A stretch of 64,000 bases of DNA from JAVBMU01 sp031551755 (GCA_031551755.1 JAVBNE010000005.1:1-64000); one strand, 5' to 3'. Numbered from the stretch's first letter, positions 8,466 to 17,672 are shown. Translations and numbers: made by a program. The notes: generated by a model from the letters alone, not told the origin.

Positions 8466-8996
8466 TCATCGTGGGGCTACCGGATGCTCCGGTTCAGGTT
8501 CTGGGTCGTCCTCGGCCTTCGCGTCGAGGTCTTCGAGCAGGTTCCGGATCTCCGAACGCACGAAGTCTCGGGTGGCGACTTCGCCGAGGGCGATCCGCAG
8601 GGCGGCCATCTCGCGTGCCAGGTACTCGGTGTCGGCCAGGTTGCGTTCGCTGCGCTGGCGGTCCTGTTCGGCGGCGACGCGGTCCCGGTCGGCCTGCCGG
8701 TTCTGTGCGAGCAGGATCAGCGGGGCCGCATAGGAGGCCTGCAGCGAGAGCATGAGGGTCAGCGCGGTGAAGCCGTTCGCGGCCTTGTCGAACCTCATCT
8801 CGGCCGGCGCCCAGGAGTTCCACGCGAGCCACACCACGCAGAAGACGGTCAGCCAGATGATGAATCGTGGGGTGCCCAGGAACCGGGCGATGGACTCCGA
8901 GAGTCGACCCGAGGCGTCGGCGTCGACTTGGGGCCGGGGGAGCAGACTCCGTCGCGCGGATCGGGGTTGGTCCAGGGCGTTGGCGCGGTCAGGCAC
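8466..8996 (-). CDS. DUF1003 membrane protein
   Basis: A 176-residue protein with two membrane segments (about residues 45-65 and 75-100, FIIWLTVFCVVWLAWNSW and the following AANGFTALTLMLSLQASYAA) and a charged C-terminal coiled region rich in Arg, Glu and Asp. This layout is that of DUF1003 family proteins, of unknown function. Its start overlaps the end of the MgtE-N/CBS gene by 8 bp, so the two are one operon. The pairing with an MgtE-type sensor is common in actinobacteria and hints at divalent-cation homeostasis, by inference. Confidence 0.9.
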   Translation of the reverse strand: MPDRANALDQPRSARRSLLPRPQVDADASGRLSESIARFLGTPRFIIWLTVFCVVWLAWNSWAPAEMRFDKAANGFTALTLMLSLQASYAAPLILLAQNRQADRDRVAAEQDRQRSERNLADTEYLAREMAALRIALGEVATRDFVRSEIRNLLEDLDAKAEDDPEPEPEHPVAPR

Positions 8997-10308
8997 CGGT
9001 CACCTCCGTCGCGGGTGCGGTCTTCTCCGCCGCCGAAGACCGGGCGGCGTCGGTGTCGATCTCGTCGTCAATCTCGCGCCAGTCGTCCGGCAGCATGTGG
9101 TCCAACACGTCGTCGACGCTGATGGCGCCCAGCAGTCGGCGCTCCGAATCCAACACCGGGACGCACAACAGGTCGTAGGCCGCGAGGATGCGGGTCACCC
9201 GCCCGAGCGGCGCATCCGCGGTCACAGCCTCGACATCCGAGTCGATGACGGAGCCCACGGCGGCATGCGGGGGTTCGCGAAGCAGCCGCTGGAAGTGTGC
9301 GATCCCCAGGAACCGGCCGGTCGGCGTCTCCAGCGGTGGGCGGACGACGAAGACCATGGAAGCAAGTGCGGGGGCCAGGTCACGGCGGCGGATCTGAGCC
9401 AGTGCCGTTGCGATCGTGGTCTCCGGTCCGAGGACCACGGGTTCGGAGGTCATCAGGCCACCGGCGGTGTGCTCGTCATAGGCCAGCAGCCGGCGCACGT
9501 CCTTGGCCTCTGAGGGTTCCATAAGTTCGAGGAGCTGGCTGGCCTGCTCCGCGGGCATCTCGTGCAGCAGGTCGGCGGCGTCGTCCGGCTGCATGGCCTC
9601 CAGGACCTCGGCGGCTCGGCCGGTGTCGAGGCCGGAGAGAATGGCGACCTGGTCGTCCTCGGGCAGTTCCTCCAAGACATCGGCCAGCCGTTCGATGTCG
9701 AGGGCGCTGGCCACCTCGAGTCGCCGAGTATCGCCCAGGTCGTGGATGACGTCGGCGAGGTCGGCGGGTTTCAGGTCGTCATAGGCGGCGAGCAGCATCG
9801 CTGCACCCTGGGATTCCGCGGTGCCGGCCAACCCGGAGACGGCCGACACGTCGACGACGAAGGCATCTCCGCGCCGCCGCAGTCGCAACGCGCTCTTGTG
9901 TGCCATCACGCGCCGCACATAGAGCTTGCTGACTACCCAGTCGCCGGTGCGTTGCTGGTCGATCGCCAGATCCTCGACAGTGGCCCGTCCGGATCCGTCG
10001 TTGAGGGTCACCGTGCGCTCCAGCAGTTCGCTGACGGCAAGTGTCTCGGTCGGTCGCTGCTCGAATCGGCGCATGTTCACCAGCCCGGTGCTGATGACCT
10101 GCCCCGAGTCGATGCTGGTGACGCGCGTGAGCGGCAGGAAGACGCGGCGTCGACCCGGTACTTCGACGACGAGACCGACCGCGCTGGGAACTCCTTTGGG
10201 CCGCAGGAGTACGACGACATCGCGCACGCGCCCCACCTGATCTCCGAGCGGATCGAAAACCGCAGTTCCAGCGAGGCGGGCGACGTATACCGTGGTGGCA
10301 GCGCTCAC
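8989..10308 (-). CDS. PRC-barrel/MgtE-N/CBS domain protein without channel domain
   Basis: The 439 residues comprise an N-terminal pair of PRC-barrel-like segments (about 1-160, including DPLGDQVGRVRDVVV), a helical MgtE N-terminal domain (about 170-290, with EELPEDDQVAILSGLD and MQPDDAADLLHEMP), and a CBS-domain pair (about 300-420, with AYDEHTAGGLMTSEP and ISVDDVLDHML). These are the Mg-sensing cytosolic modules of the MgtE channel, but the five-helix transmembrane domain is missing and the protein ends in a polar tail. It is likely a cytosolic cation-responsive regulator. The start is GTG 10308, with TACGCT six bases upstream. Confidence 0.9.
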   Translation of the reverse strand: MSAATTVYVARLAGTAVFDPLGDQVGRVRDVVVLLRPKGVPSAVGLVVEVPGRRRVFLPLTRVTSIDSGQVISTGLVNMRRFEQRPTETLAVSELLERTVTLNDGSGRATVEDLAIDQQRTGDWVVSKLYVRRVMAHKSALRLRRRGDAFVVDVSAVSGLAGTAESQGAAMLLAAYDDLKPADLADVIHDLGDTRRLEVASALDIERLADVLEELPEDDQVAILSGLDTGRAAEVLEAMQPDDAADLLHEMPAEQASQLLELMEPSEAKDVRRLLAYDEHTAGGLMTSEPVVLGPETTIATALAQIRRRDLAPALASMVFVVRPPLETPTGRFLGIAHFQRLLREPPHAAVGSVIDSDVEAVTADAPLGRVTRILAAYDLLCVPVLDSERRLLGAISVDDVLDHMLPDDWREIDDEIDTDAARSSAAEKTAPATEVTGA

Positions 10309-10314
10309 GCTGCA

Positions 10315-10320
10315 AGCGTA
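10315..10320 (-). promoter_or_regulatory. -10 element, leaderless MgtE-N/CBS gene
   Basis: Minus-strand TACGCT is separated by exactly six bases from GTG 10308, and there is no ribosome-binding site. Confidence 0.5.
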
Positions 10321-10395
10321 GACCGCCGGGCGTAGGCCTGGTGTCCCGAATTGCCAGAACTACCGCGGGACTATCTCGCATAGGAGACTGGAACC

Positions 10396-11154
10396 ATGAG
10401 TATGTCGCGACCGCCCGCCGTTCCCCGCGTGCCCACTTTGCCACGAGGGGAGGAGATCGCGTCGTATGCGACGTACCTCGAGGCGCAGCAGGCGGTCGAC
10501 TACCTCTCCGATGAGAAGTTCGCCGTCGAGCTCGTCACGATCGTTGGAACCGATTTGCGGATGGTCGAGCGTGTGACGGGCCGGTTGTCCTATAGCCGGG
10601 TGGCGATCGCCGGGTTGGCCTCCGGTGCCTGGTTCGGCCTGTTCGTGGGTCTGCTGCTGGCGATCTTCGGCGGCAACATGCCGGCGATCTTCGCGGCCAT
10701 TGGTCTGGGCGCGGGCTTCGGGCTGCTGTTCTCGGTGCTGTCGTATGCGTTGACCCGGGGGAAGCGGGACTTCACGTCCTCCAGCCAGATCGTGGCGTCC
10801 TCCTACGCGGTGCTATGCGCGCCAGAACGCGCGGGGGAGGCACGGCGCATGCTCTCCGGTCACGGCGATGGGACGGGTGTGCGGAACCCAGCCAACCCGA
10901 CGTGGGGAGTGCCCGGTCAGGCTCCGACGGCGCCGGGTGCGACACCTGCGCCTGCCGCGCTGGCCGAGCCGGGTGCCGCACCCGAGGCGGTGCCCACCCG
11001 GCCGGTCGATCCGCGCTGGACGACCCCCACGGGCGAGCCGCGCTACGGGGCGATGCGCCCGACGGCACCCGCCGCGCCCCCCGAGGCGCCGGCGGCCACG
11101 CCGGAGACTCCGGCTGAACCGGAGGCTCCGCCAGCGGAGCGGGACGCGCGGTAG
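10396..11154 (+). CDS. YflT/general-stress-type membrane protein with Pro/Ala-rich tail
   Basis: The first 80 residues form a soluble domain (SYATYLEAQQAVDYLSDEKF, then VGTDLRMVERVTGRLSYSRV) typical of the YflT/GSP17M stress family. Two glycine-rich membrane segments follow at about 70-120. The C-terminal 100 residues are a low-complexity Pro/Ala/Glu tail. It is divergent from the MgtE-N/CBS gene (87 bases apart), and AGGAG at 10382-10386 lies nine bases before the ATG. Function is unknown. The family is linked to general stress in Bacillus. Confidence 0.82.
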   Translation: MSMSRPPAVPRVPTLPRGEEIASYATYLEAQQAVDYLSDEKFAVELVTIVGTDLRMVERVTGRLSYSRVAIAGLASGAWFGLFVGLLLAIFGGNMPAIFAAIGLGAGFGLLFSVLSYALTRGKRDFTSSSQIVASSYAVLCAPERAGEARRMLSGHGDGTGVRNPANPTWGVPGQAPTAPGATPAPAALAEPGAAPEAVPTRPVDPRWTTPTGEPRYGAMRPTAPAAPPEAPAATPETPAEPEAPPAERDAR

Positions 11155-11166
11155 CCGTACCGACGG

Positions 11167-12714
11167 CTAACCGCGCAGCGCGGCCATCCAGCGTTCGACG
11201 TCGTCCGGGTGCCGGGGCAGGGCAGCGGACAGGTTCTCGTTGCCGTCCGCGGTGACCAATACGTCGTCCTCGATCCGCGCGCCGATGCCCCGGTACTCCT
11301 CGGGGACCGCGAGATCGTCGTGCTTGAAGTACAGGCCCGGTTCGATGGTGAACACCATGCCGGGTTCCAGGATGCCGTCGAGGTAGAGGTCGTGACGGGC
11401 TTGGGCGCAGTCGTGGACGTCGAGGCCGAGGTGGTGGCTCGTACCGTGCACCATCCACCGCCGGTGCTGTTGGCCCTCGGGGGTCAGTGACTCGGCCGCA
11501 GAGACGGGCAACAGTCCCCATTCCTCCAGGCGGGCCGCGATGACTTCCATGGCCGCCCCGTGGATATCCCGGAATCGGGTGCCAGGTTTGGCGACGGCGA
11601 AGGCGGCATCGGCTGCGTCGAGCACCGCCTGGTAGACCCGGCGCTGGACCTCGGTGTAGGTACCGTCGACCGGCAGGGTGCGGGTGATGTCTGCCGTGTA
11701 CAGCGACTCGACCTCGACCCCGGCATCGAGAAGCACGAGTTCGCCGGGACGCACGGGGCCGTCATTCGTGATCCAGTGCAGGGTGGTCGCATGGTCCCCG
11801 GCAGCGGCGATTGTTTCGTAGCCGACGGCGTTGCCCTCGAGCCGGGCGTGGGCGTCGAAGGTCGTCTCGATCACGCGCTCGCCGCGGCGGTGGGCGAGGG
11901 CGCGGGGTAGGGCACGGACGGTCTCCTCGAATCCGGCGATCGTGGCGGCCACAGCGGCGCGCATCTGCTCGACCTCGTAGTCGTCCTTGATCAGGCGCAG
12001 CTCGGAAAGAGCCTCGACGAGTGCGTCGTCGCTCAGTTCTTGGGAGGCCTCCGCGGTTCCGGCCTGCGCCCGGGTGGCCTCGACCAGTTCCGTGATCTCG
12101 GCATCAGCGTCGGTGACCACCAGGAGTTGCACGCCGTCGCCGACGTCCTTGGCCAGGGCATCGCGCAGCTCGTTGATGTGCCTGGTCTCGATCCCGGTGA
12201 GAGTGGAGATGTCCTCAAGTGAGGGCCGGGCGCCGACCCAGAACTCGCCGTAGCGGGCGTCGGCGTAGAACTCCTCGTTGTCGCGCGGCGCCAGCGGCCG
12301 GATGTACAGCACCACCTGGTGTGCGGTGCGGGGGCCGTCGGGACCGGACTCCTCGACCGGGTGGAGGACCAGCACGGCGCCGGGCTCCTGGTCGGTGCCG
12401 AGGCCAGTGAGGTGCGCGAAGGCGGAATGCGGCCGGAAGCGGTAGTCGGTGTCGTTGGATCGCGTCGTGAGCTGCCCGGCGGGCACCACGAGACGGGCCC
12501 CAGGGAACCGTGCGGAAAGTTCCCGGTGCCGGCGGCCGAGGTAGGGGGCCGCGGGGCTAGGGGTGACGCCGAGGTCGCGGCGCGGTGCCCAGTTGCTCAT
12601 CACGAATGCCTTGAAGGCATCGGATGACGGCCGCAGCGATCGGCCGGAACCCCGGTCGGCCACGGGTTGTTCGGCGGATGTGGGCGTGGGTGTGCCGGGG
12701 GCCGATTCGCTCAT
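11167..12714 (-). CDS. pepP: Xaa-Pro aminopeptidase (aminopeptidase P, M24B)
   Basis: A 515-residue metalloenzyme that removes an N-terminal residue before proline. It has an AMP_N domain (about 60-230) and a pita-bread M24 catalytic domain. The five metal ligands are recognisable: LLDAGVEVESLYTADITRT (two Asp), HGTSHHLGLDVHD (His), TIEPGLYF (Glu) and GARIEDD (Glu). The N-terminal 25 residues are Pro/Ser-rich. It overlaps the alpha/beta-hydrolase start by 4 bp at its own start (12711-12714), so it is the second gene of that operon. Confidence 0.95.
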   Translation of the reverse strand: MSESAPGTPTPTSAEQPVADRGSGRSLRPSSDAFKAFVMSNWAPRRDLGVTPSPAAPYLGRRHRELSARFPGARLVVPAGQLTTRSNDTDYRFRPHSAFAHLTGLGTDQEPGAVLVLHPVEESGPDGPRTAHQVVLYIRPLAPRDNEEFYADARYGEFWVGARPSLEDISTLTGIETRHINELRDALAKDVGDGVQLLVVTDADAEITELVEATRAQAGTAEASQELSDDALVEALSELRLIKDDYEVEQMRAAVAATIAGFEETVRALPRALAHRRGERVIETTFDAHARLEGNAVGYETIAAAGDHATTLHWITNDGPVRPGELVLLDAGVEVESLYTADITRTLPVDGTYTEVQRRVYQAVLDAADAAFAVAKPGTRFRDIHGAAMEVIAARLEEWGLLPVSAAESLTPEGQQHRRWMVHGTSHHLGLDVHDCAQARHDLYLDGILEPGMVFTIEPGLYFKHDDLAVPEEYRGIGARIEDDVLVTADGNENLSAALPRHPDDVERWMAALRG

Positions 12715-13583
12715 GCGCTTATTGTCGCACCGTCGAATTCGGTCAGCGCTCGCGTCAGCACACGGTTGAAGGCGGCGGGGGCGTGGAGGTTGACGTCATG
12801 CCCGGCGCCGGGCACGACCACGAGCGCGGCATCGCGGGCCGCCCGCAGGAACCGTTGCTCGTCGAGGCGCATGTGATCGCGTGCGCCGTTCACCAGCCAG
12901 ATAGGCACCTCGATCTCACGGACGAGGTTCAGCCAGGATCGGCCGGCGAGCTGGCCGAGGGCGTCGGTGACGATGTCCCACGACGGTTTGGGGATCGCGA
13001 GTTCCGCTGCTTCGATACCGCCGGGGACCGAACGCCGTCCGGGGGGCAGCGATGCGCTGAGCCCGGGGGCCGAACGCCGTCCGAGGATGCGCGGTCCCCC
13101 GAGCCCCGGGAAGCGCTGCCCGAGTTGCCGCATGGTGCGGCCGGTGAAGGCGCGCGTGCCTGTGTACCCGGAAACCACGGAGTGTGCGAGGTCCCGGTAG
13201 AGCCCGACGGGCTTGCCTTTGGGCTCAGAGGTACAGGCGGCGGCCAGCACGCCCACGAGGTTCGCCGGCCGTCGGGCGGCCCAAGCGAGCGAGGTATAGC
13301 CGCCCAAGGACAGGCCGGTCACGACGACGGGCCTGTCCGGCCCGAAGGAGGCCGCGGCCTCGTCGAGCACCTCGAAGGACCGTTCCAGTGTGAAGCGTTC
13401 GGTATGCCGCGTCCCGTGGGCCGGGAGGTCGACGGCGACGGCCTCGTGGCCGAGCGTCCGCACGTGCGCGACTTGCTCATCCCAGATCTCGTGGGAGCTG
13501 CGCATGCCGTGTACGAAGACGACGCCGAGTGTGCCGGGGGTGGAGCCTGGCGTGCCCTGGGTGAGGGCGGAGTTCGTGTCCAT
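12711..13583 (-). CDS. alpha/beta-fold hydrolase
   Basis: The 290-residue protein has the oxyanion-hole motif FVHGMRSSHEIWDEQ, the nucleophile elbow VTGLSLGGYTS (Ser), an acid in VNGARDHMRLDEQ, and the catalytic histidine in VPGAGHDVNLH. The triad is complete, so it should be an active esterase or hydrolase, but the substrate cannot be told. There is no signal peptide. pepP starts inside its stop codon region, and the two genes are translationally coupled. Confidence 0.88.
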   Translation of the reverse strand: MDTNSALTQGTPGSTPGTLGVVFVHGMRSSHEIWDEQVAHVRTLGHEAVAVDLPAHGTRHTERFTLERSFEVLDEAAASFGPDRPVVVTGLSLGGYTSLAWAARRPANLVGVLAAACTSEPKGKPVGLYRDLAHSVVSGYTGTRAFTGRTMRQLGQRFPGLGGPRILGRRSAPGLSASLPPGRRSVPGGIEAAELAIPKPSWDIVTDALGQLAGRSWLNLVREIEVPIWLVNGARDHMRLDEQRFLRAARDAALVVVPGAGHDVNLHAPAAFNRVLTRALTEFDGATISA

Positions 13584-13666
13584 CGCGGACCACTATGACA
13601 GCTCGCGGACGCCCTGCGGTGAGCGCGTTCGGGTGCGGCCGTGAACATCGTGTGCGGGCCGCTCAT

Positions 13667-13672
13667 TATCCT
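13667..13672 (+). promoter_or_regulatory. -10 element, leaderless PHP gene
   Basis: TATCCT is followed by exactly six bases and ATG 13679. There is no ribosome-binding site. The same hexamer and spacing occur at 19610. Confidence 0.55.
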
Positions 13673-13678
13673 GAGTCG

Positions 13679-14518
13679 ATGCGGATCGACCTTCACACGC
13701 ACTCGACTGCCTCCGACGGGACCGATGCCCCCGCGGCGCTGGTGTCGGCGGCTGCGGCGGCGGGCCTGGACGTCGTCGGGATCACTGATCACGACACGGC
13801 CGGGGGATGGTCGGCGGCTGCCGCGGAGGCCCAGCGGGTGGGGGTGGCATTGGTGCCAGGGATCGAGGTCTCGGCGCTGTCGAACGGGGTGACCGTGCAT
13901 GTCCTGGCCTATTTACCCGACCCGGAGTCGCCCGCTTTGGTGGCGGCGATGGCGGCGACCCGTGAGTCGCGGACCTCCAGGGCTCGGAGGATGGCCGATC
14001 TCTTGGCTGCCGATTTCCCACTGACATGGGACGATGTGCTGGCGCAGACCAAGCCGGGTACGACGATCGGCCGCCCGCATCTCGCGGACGCGTTGGTCAG
14101 TGCCGGGGTGGTGTCCGATCGCTCGGTGGCCTTCGCGTCGATCCTTGCGCCGTACGGTCCGTATTACGTGCCGCACGCGGCACCGACCGCTGAAGCCGCG
14201 GTACTCGCTATTGTGGCGGCGGGCGGTGTCCCGGTCTTCGCCCATCCGGGGGCTGACGGACGAGGCCGGGTGGTAACGGATGACGTGATCGCGGAGCTGG
14301 CCACGGTCGGGTTGCGGGGGTTGGAGGTGTTCCACCGTGATCACGACGCGCGTCAGCGCGATCGTTTGCTGGGGTTGGCCGGGGAGTTGGGGTTGGTCGT
14401 GACTGGGTCGAGTGACTATCACGGCAAGGGGAAGCCGAATGAACTCGGCGAGAATACGACGGCACCACACGTGTTGGCACAGATCGAAGAATGGGGAACG
14501 GGAGCCGTGATCCGGTGA
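13679..14518 (+). CDS. PHP-domain metal-dependent phosphoesterase
   Basis: A 279-residue PHP domain protein of the YciV/RNase AM type, which in characterised relatives hydrolyses 3',5'-nucleotide bisphosphates or trims RNA 5' ends. Metal-binding motifs are MRIDLHTHSTASDGT at the N-terminus, GITDHDT, FAHPGAD and SSDYHGKGKP. An upstream in-frame extension to 13595 lacks any signal. ATG 13679 fits the -10 spacing and aligns with the family's start. marC follows 19 bases later. Confidence 0.92.
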   Translation: MRIDLHTHSTASDGTDAPAALVSAAAAAGLDVVGITDHDTAGGWSAAAAEAQRVGVALVPGIEVSALSNGVTVHVLAYLPDPESPALVAAMAATRESRTSRARRMADLLAADFPLTWDDVLAQTKPGTTIGRPHLADALVSAGVVSDRSVAFASILAPYGPYYVPHAAPTAEAAVLAIVAAGGVPVFAHPGADGRGRVVTDDVIAELATVGLRGLEVFHRDHDARQRDRLLGLAGELGLVVTGSSDYHGKGKPNELGENTTAPHVLAQIEEWGTGAVIR

Positions 14519-14537
14519 GTGGGCACATGGTGGCCGC

Positions 14538-15164
14538 GTGAGCGACTTTTTTGATGCGCGATTATTCAGCGAGGTGTTCATCACGCTGTTCGTCATTATG
14601 GACCCCCCGGGCACGGTGCCGATCTTCCTAGGCCTGACCAGCGCAATGGGCGCAAAACAACGTAATCAGGCCGCCCGGACCGCTATCTTGGTGGCTTTTG
14701 GGGTCATTATTTCCTTTGGGCTTTTCGGCCAGCAGCTGCTCAATTATATGCATATCTCGCTGCCGGCGCTTCAGGCGTCGGGTGGGCTGTTGCTGCTGCT
14801 GGTCGCGATGGAGCTGTTGACCGGCAAGAGTGAGGAGCCCGGGCCGTCGGGGTCGGGGGTCAACGTGGCGTTGGTACCGCTCGGGACACCGCTATTGGCC
14901 GGCCCCGGTGCGATCGTGGCCACGATGGTCTTCGTCCAAGGGGTCGACGGCGGCGCCCAGCTGCCTCAATGGGTGGCCATCGCCGCGGGGATCGTGGCCG
15001 TGCATGTGTGCCTGTATCTCTCGATGCGGTTCGCCAATGTGATCCACCGGATCTTGGGCGACTCCGGGACTATTCTGGTCACCCGGATCGCGGGCCTGTT
15101 GTTGGCGGCGATCGCGGTGCAGCTCGTGGCCGATGCCGTGGAGGCGTTCATCAAGGCAGCCTGA
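14538..15164 (+). CDS. MarC-family integral membrane protein
   Basis: A 208-residue protein with six hydrophobic segments (N-terminal FITLFVIMDPPGTVPIFLGL, then four more, ending in GLLLAAIAVQLVADAVEAF). The MDPPG motif in the first segment and PLGTPLLAGPGAI in the middle are typical of the MarC/YchE family, whose role is unsettled. GTG 14538 is the start. It probably shares a transcript with the PHP gene. Confidence 0.92.
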   Translation: MSDFFDARLFSEVFITLFVIMDPPGTVPIFLGLTSAMGAKQRNQAARTAILVAFGVIISFGLFGQQLLNYMHISLPALQASGGLLLLLVAMELLTGKSEEPGPSGSGVNVALVPLGTPLLAGPGAIVATMVFVQGVDGGAQLPQWVAIAAGIVAVHVCLYLSMRFANVIHRILGDSGTILVTRIAGLLLAAIAVQLVADAVEAFIKAA

Positions 15165-15183
15165 CGCGGTCGGAGTTTGTCAC

Positions 15184-15204
15184 CATCAAACCCGGGGCGA
15201 TTCA
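15184..15204 (-). repeat. solitary IS3-type terminal repeat in the marC downstream gap
   Basis: Bases 15184-15204 match bases 119-139, the terminal repeat of the left-edge IS element, at 20 of 21 positions and in the same orientation. The inward side would be to the left, where marC ends only 20 bases away, so no IS body remains. The rest of the gap 15205-15438 contains no gene I can support. Confidence 0.55.
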
Positions 15205-15438
15205 TTTTGTCCGATGGAGATCGCCAGGAAGAGACGGACCTGGACCTGTTGTGCCCCTTCCTCGGTTCCTCGGATGCGCTCACCACGGCTCAACGGCTTC
15301 ACCTCGCCGAGAGTAGTCCGCGCGCCTTGGCATCCGCAGCCAGGACGACGTCGTAGGTCAGCGGGGCCTGGGTCCCGACCGATTGCGTCGGTACGGAGGG
15401 TCGCCGACCTATCGCAGGTGTTTGGTCAAACCGAATGC

Positions 15439-17433
15439 TCATGCCTTTGCGCGCTGCGCCCTGATCACCAGCAGAGCCGCGCCAACCATGAGCGTGAACG
15501 CCCCCATGCCCGCCAGCACCAGGCTGTCCGCACCGGTCGCGCCGAGGCCCGTGCCCGAGCCGTCTGCCGAGGATGGTGCCGGTGTCGGCCTGGGTGAGGG
15601 CGACGGCGGTCCGGGAGAACCCTGCGCCACCGCCAGCTCGACCGCAGAGCAGACGCTGTCAGCTGTACATTCCTGCGGGACGCCGAGGCCGCCGACGAAG
15701 GCCCAGTTGACCAGGTTTCCGGGGTCCGCACTCGCACTGATCTTCATGGTGTACGTCAGAGTCGCGCTGTCCCCCACGGGAAGATCGTCGATCAGCCAGG
15801 CCAAGTTCCTGGGGTCGGCTGTGGTGGTGGTCCCGGTCGACGCGATAATTGAGGTGACGCTGTCGACTGCGCCTCCGCCGGTGACGACGGCATCGAAGAC
15901 GCGCACCGAGTTGTCTGCCGTGTAGTCGGCGGTGCCCGAGTTGGTGACGGTGACCTTGAAGGGCACCGCTGCACCAGGGGAGATCTCGGCGGCGGAGGTC
16001 GTCGTCTTCACGATGGAGAGGTCGTTCTCCAGCCCTGTGATCGTGGCGGATGCCTCCGTGTCGGTTTCGGAGAACGCCCAGGAGTCGATCGCCCGGCTGT
16101 CACCCCACCCGAGTACGCCCGCGCCCGATCGCTGCCAGGAGTGCACGCCGCCGGTCGAGTTTGCGGCAGTTGCCTCCAGCACAGGTGGTGGGATGTCGTT
16201 CGCGCGGGGTGCCAGGAAGGTGTCGTCCCAGCTCAACGCCTTGGACGGCGCGCCGGGGCCGTTGAGTCGGGTGACTTCGACTCCGCCGTTGAGGCCCTCC
16301 ATGTCTCTGAAGGCGAGATGCAGTTCATCAGTGGCGGCCAAGCTGACGTAGACGGTGACGTCCTGGGTGACCGGCACCGGGTCACCGTTGCCGTCAAGTC
16401 CGTCCCAGTCGACGGCAACTGGGCCAACTGCTGCTGGGGTGGGATCGAAGACGACATCCTCATCATCGTCCAGATCGCCGTCGCCGTTCACGTCGATCCC
16501 GGCAACGACTTGACCCGGCTGTCCGGTCAGTGTCGTGCTGATCGTGCCCGCCCAGGAGGCGGCCGAGTCGCGTGCATAGGTCGGGGTAGTCAGATCGGCG
16601 GTGGTGTAGGTGGGCATCACCCAGGTGTTGGCGGTGCGGCCATCAGCCCACAGGCTCGTGCTCGCAGGCATCGAAGGGTCCGGGGGTTCGAGGAAGGTGC
16701 GGTAGAAGGCGAAGTCCGGGCAGTTGCTGCCGTCCAGGGTGTAGTCGCTCGGGTCAAGTGCTCCTGGAGCTTCGGGTTGCTGTGGATTCGGCGAGGGCAC
16801 GGAGAAGTAGGTCGATTCGCAGCTGTCCGCATACATGATGCCTTTGTTGTTGAAACTCCAGTCGCTGAAGTACCCGGCCAGGCCGAGGAGCGATAGCTGG
16901 TACTGGGTGCCGTACTGGGACACCAAATACATCGAGGCATTGGTGACCCCCGAAGTGGTTTGCTCGGAGCCGAACTGCTCCAGCCAGGCGCGGCCATGCT
17001 GCTCCACCCCGCCGTCGGTGACGGTGATGGTCTGTTCATAGTCGGCCCCCAGCGAGGTGGAGGTCGCTCCGGAGTCGATGACCCACACCCCGGTTTGGGT
17101 CGCCACCTCGCTGAAGGAACACTTCGTGCCGCCGCCCTGCGGCCGACAGGGCGCAGGCTGGGTGGTTCCTGGCGTCAGGGTGAAGGCGAAGGGGGTGCCA
17201 TCCGGCCGCAAACCCGCGTAAGGCACGTTCCGCGGACCCATGGTCAACGTGAGGGTCTCACCTGCCTCGACGTACACATACAGGCGGCCCGTCCAGTGCA
17301 TGGTGCCCCACGTGTTGGCGATGTTGACTGCCTGGGCGTTGGTGGCCAGCACCGCGGCGGAGACCATTCCCAACAGAAGTGCGACCAGGCAGAGCAATGA
17401 GCTGCGCCTGGCCAGGGTGGTGCTGGTTCTCAC
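15439..17433 (-). CDS. secreted surface protein with DUF11-like domain and sortase-like tail
   Basis: A 664-residue exported protein. The signal peptide has an Arg-rich n-region and a hydrophobic core ending ATNAQA near residue 35. The middle holds a calcium-loop-like acidic stretch, DVNGDGDLDDDEDV, followed by a segment ending GNGDPVPVTQDVTVYVSL. A DUF11-like beta domain (NDLSIVKTTTSAAEISPGA onward) spans about 490-610. The C-terminus is Pro/Ser-rich, then LGATGA, a hydrophobic helix and RAQRAKA, the layout of a sortase substrate though not a canonical LPxTG. GGAGG at 17437-17441 places the start at GTG 17433. The specific role is unknown, with adhesion or cell-surface display likely. Confidence 0.8.
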   Translation of the reverse strand: MRTSTTLARRSSLLCLVALLLGMVSAAVLATNAQAVNIANTWGTMHWTGRLYVYVEAGETLTLTMGPRNVPYAGLRPDGTPFAFTLTPGTTQPAPCRPQGGGTKCSFSEVATQTGVWVIDSGATSTSLGADYEQTITVTDGGVEQHGRAWLEQFGSEQTTSGVTNASMYLVSQYGTQYQLSLLGLAGYFSDWSFNNKGIMYADSCESTYFSVPSPNPQQPEAPGALDPSDYTLDGSNCPDFAFYRTFLEPPDPSMPASTSLWADGRTANTWVMPTYTTADLTTPTYARDSAASWAGTISTTLTGQPGQVVAGIDVNGDGDLDDDEDVVFDPTPAAVGPVAVDWDGLDGNGDPVPVTQDVTVYVSLAATDELHLAFRDMEGLNGGVEVTRLNGPGAPSKALSWDDTFLAPRANDIPPPVLEATAANSTGGVHSWQRSGAGVLGWGDSRAIDSWAFSETDTEASATITGLENDLSIVKTTTSAAEISPGAAVPFKVTVTNSGTADYTADNSVRVFDAVVTGGGAVDSVTSIIASTGTTTTADPRNLAWLIDDLPVGDSATLTYTMKISASADPGNLVNWAFVGGLGVPQECTADSVCSAVELAVAQGSPGPPSPSPRPTPAPSSADGSGTGLGATGADSLVLAGMGAFTLMVGAALLVIRAQRAKA

Positions 17434-17672
17434 GTTTCCTCCGCCTTGTCCGAAACCCAACGATGGGCGCGCCCACTCTACGTAGATTTTCGGAAACGCG
17501 CAGTGCTTGTGAGAAATTTCACCCGCGTCGTGACCTGGTGGAGACGATGCCTTTCCGTATCACGGACGGAAAAACGACTAAACGGACTAGTTTCGGGGAG
17601 GAGTGCCCGCGCCGGGGACGGGCCGGATTGGCCAAGAACCTAGTCGTGGTCCTTGCCCGCCCGGCGAGCGTA

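Noticed and set aside
17552..17572. Hairpin TTTCCGT/ACGGAAA between rhlE and the surface protein gene
   Set aside because: Seven-base arms without a clear T tract in either direction. Not enough to call a terminator.
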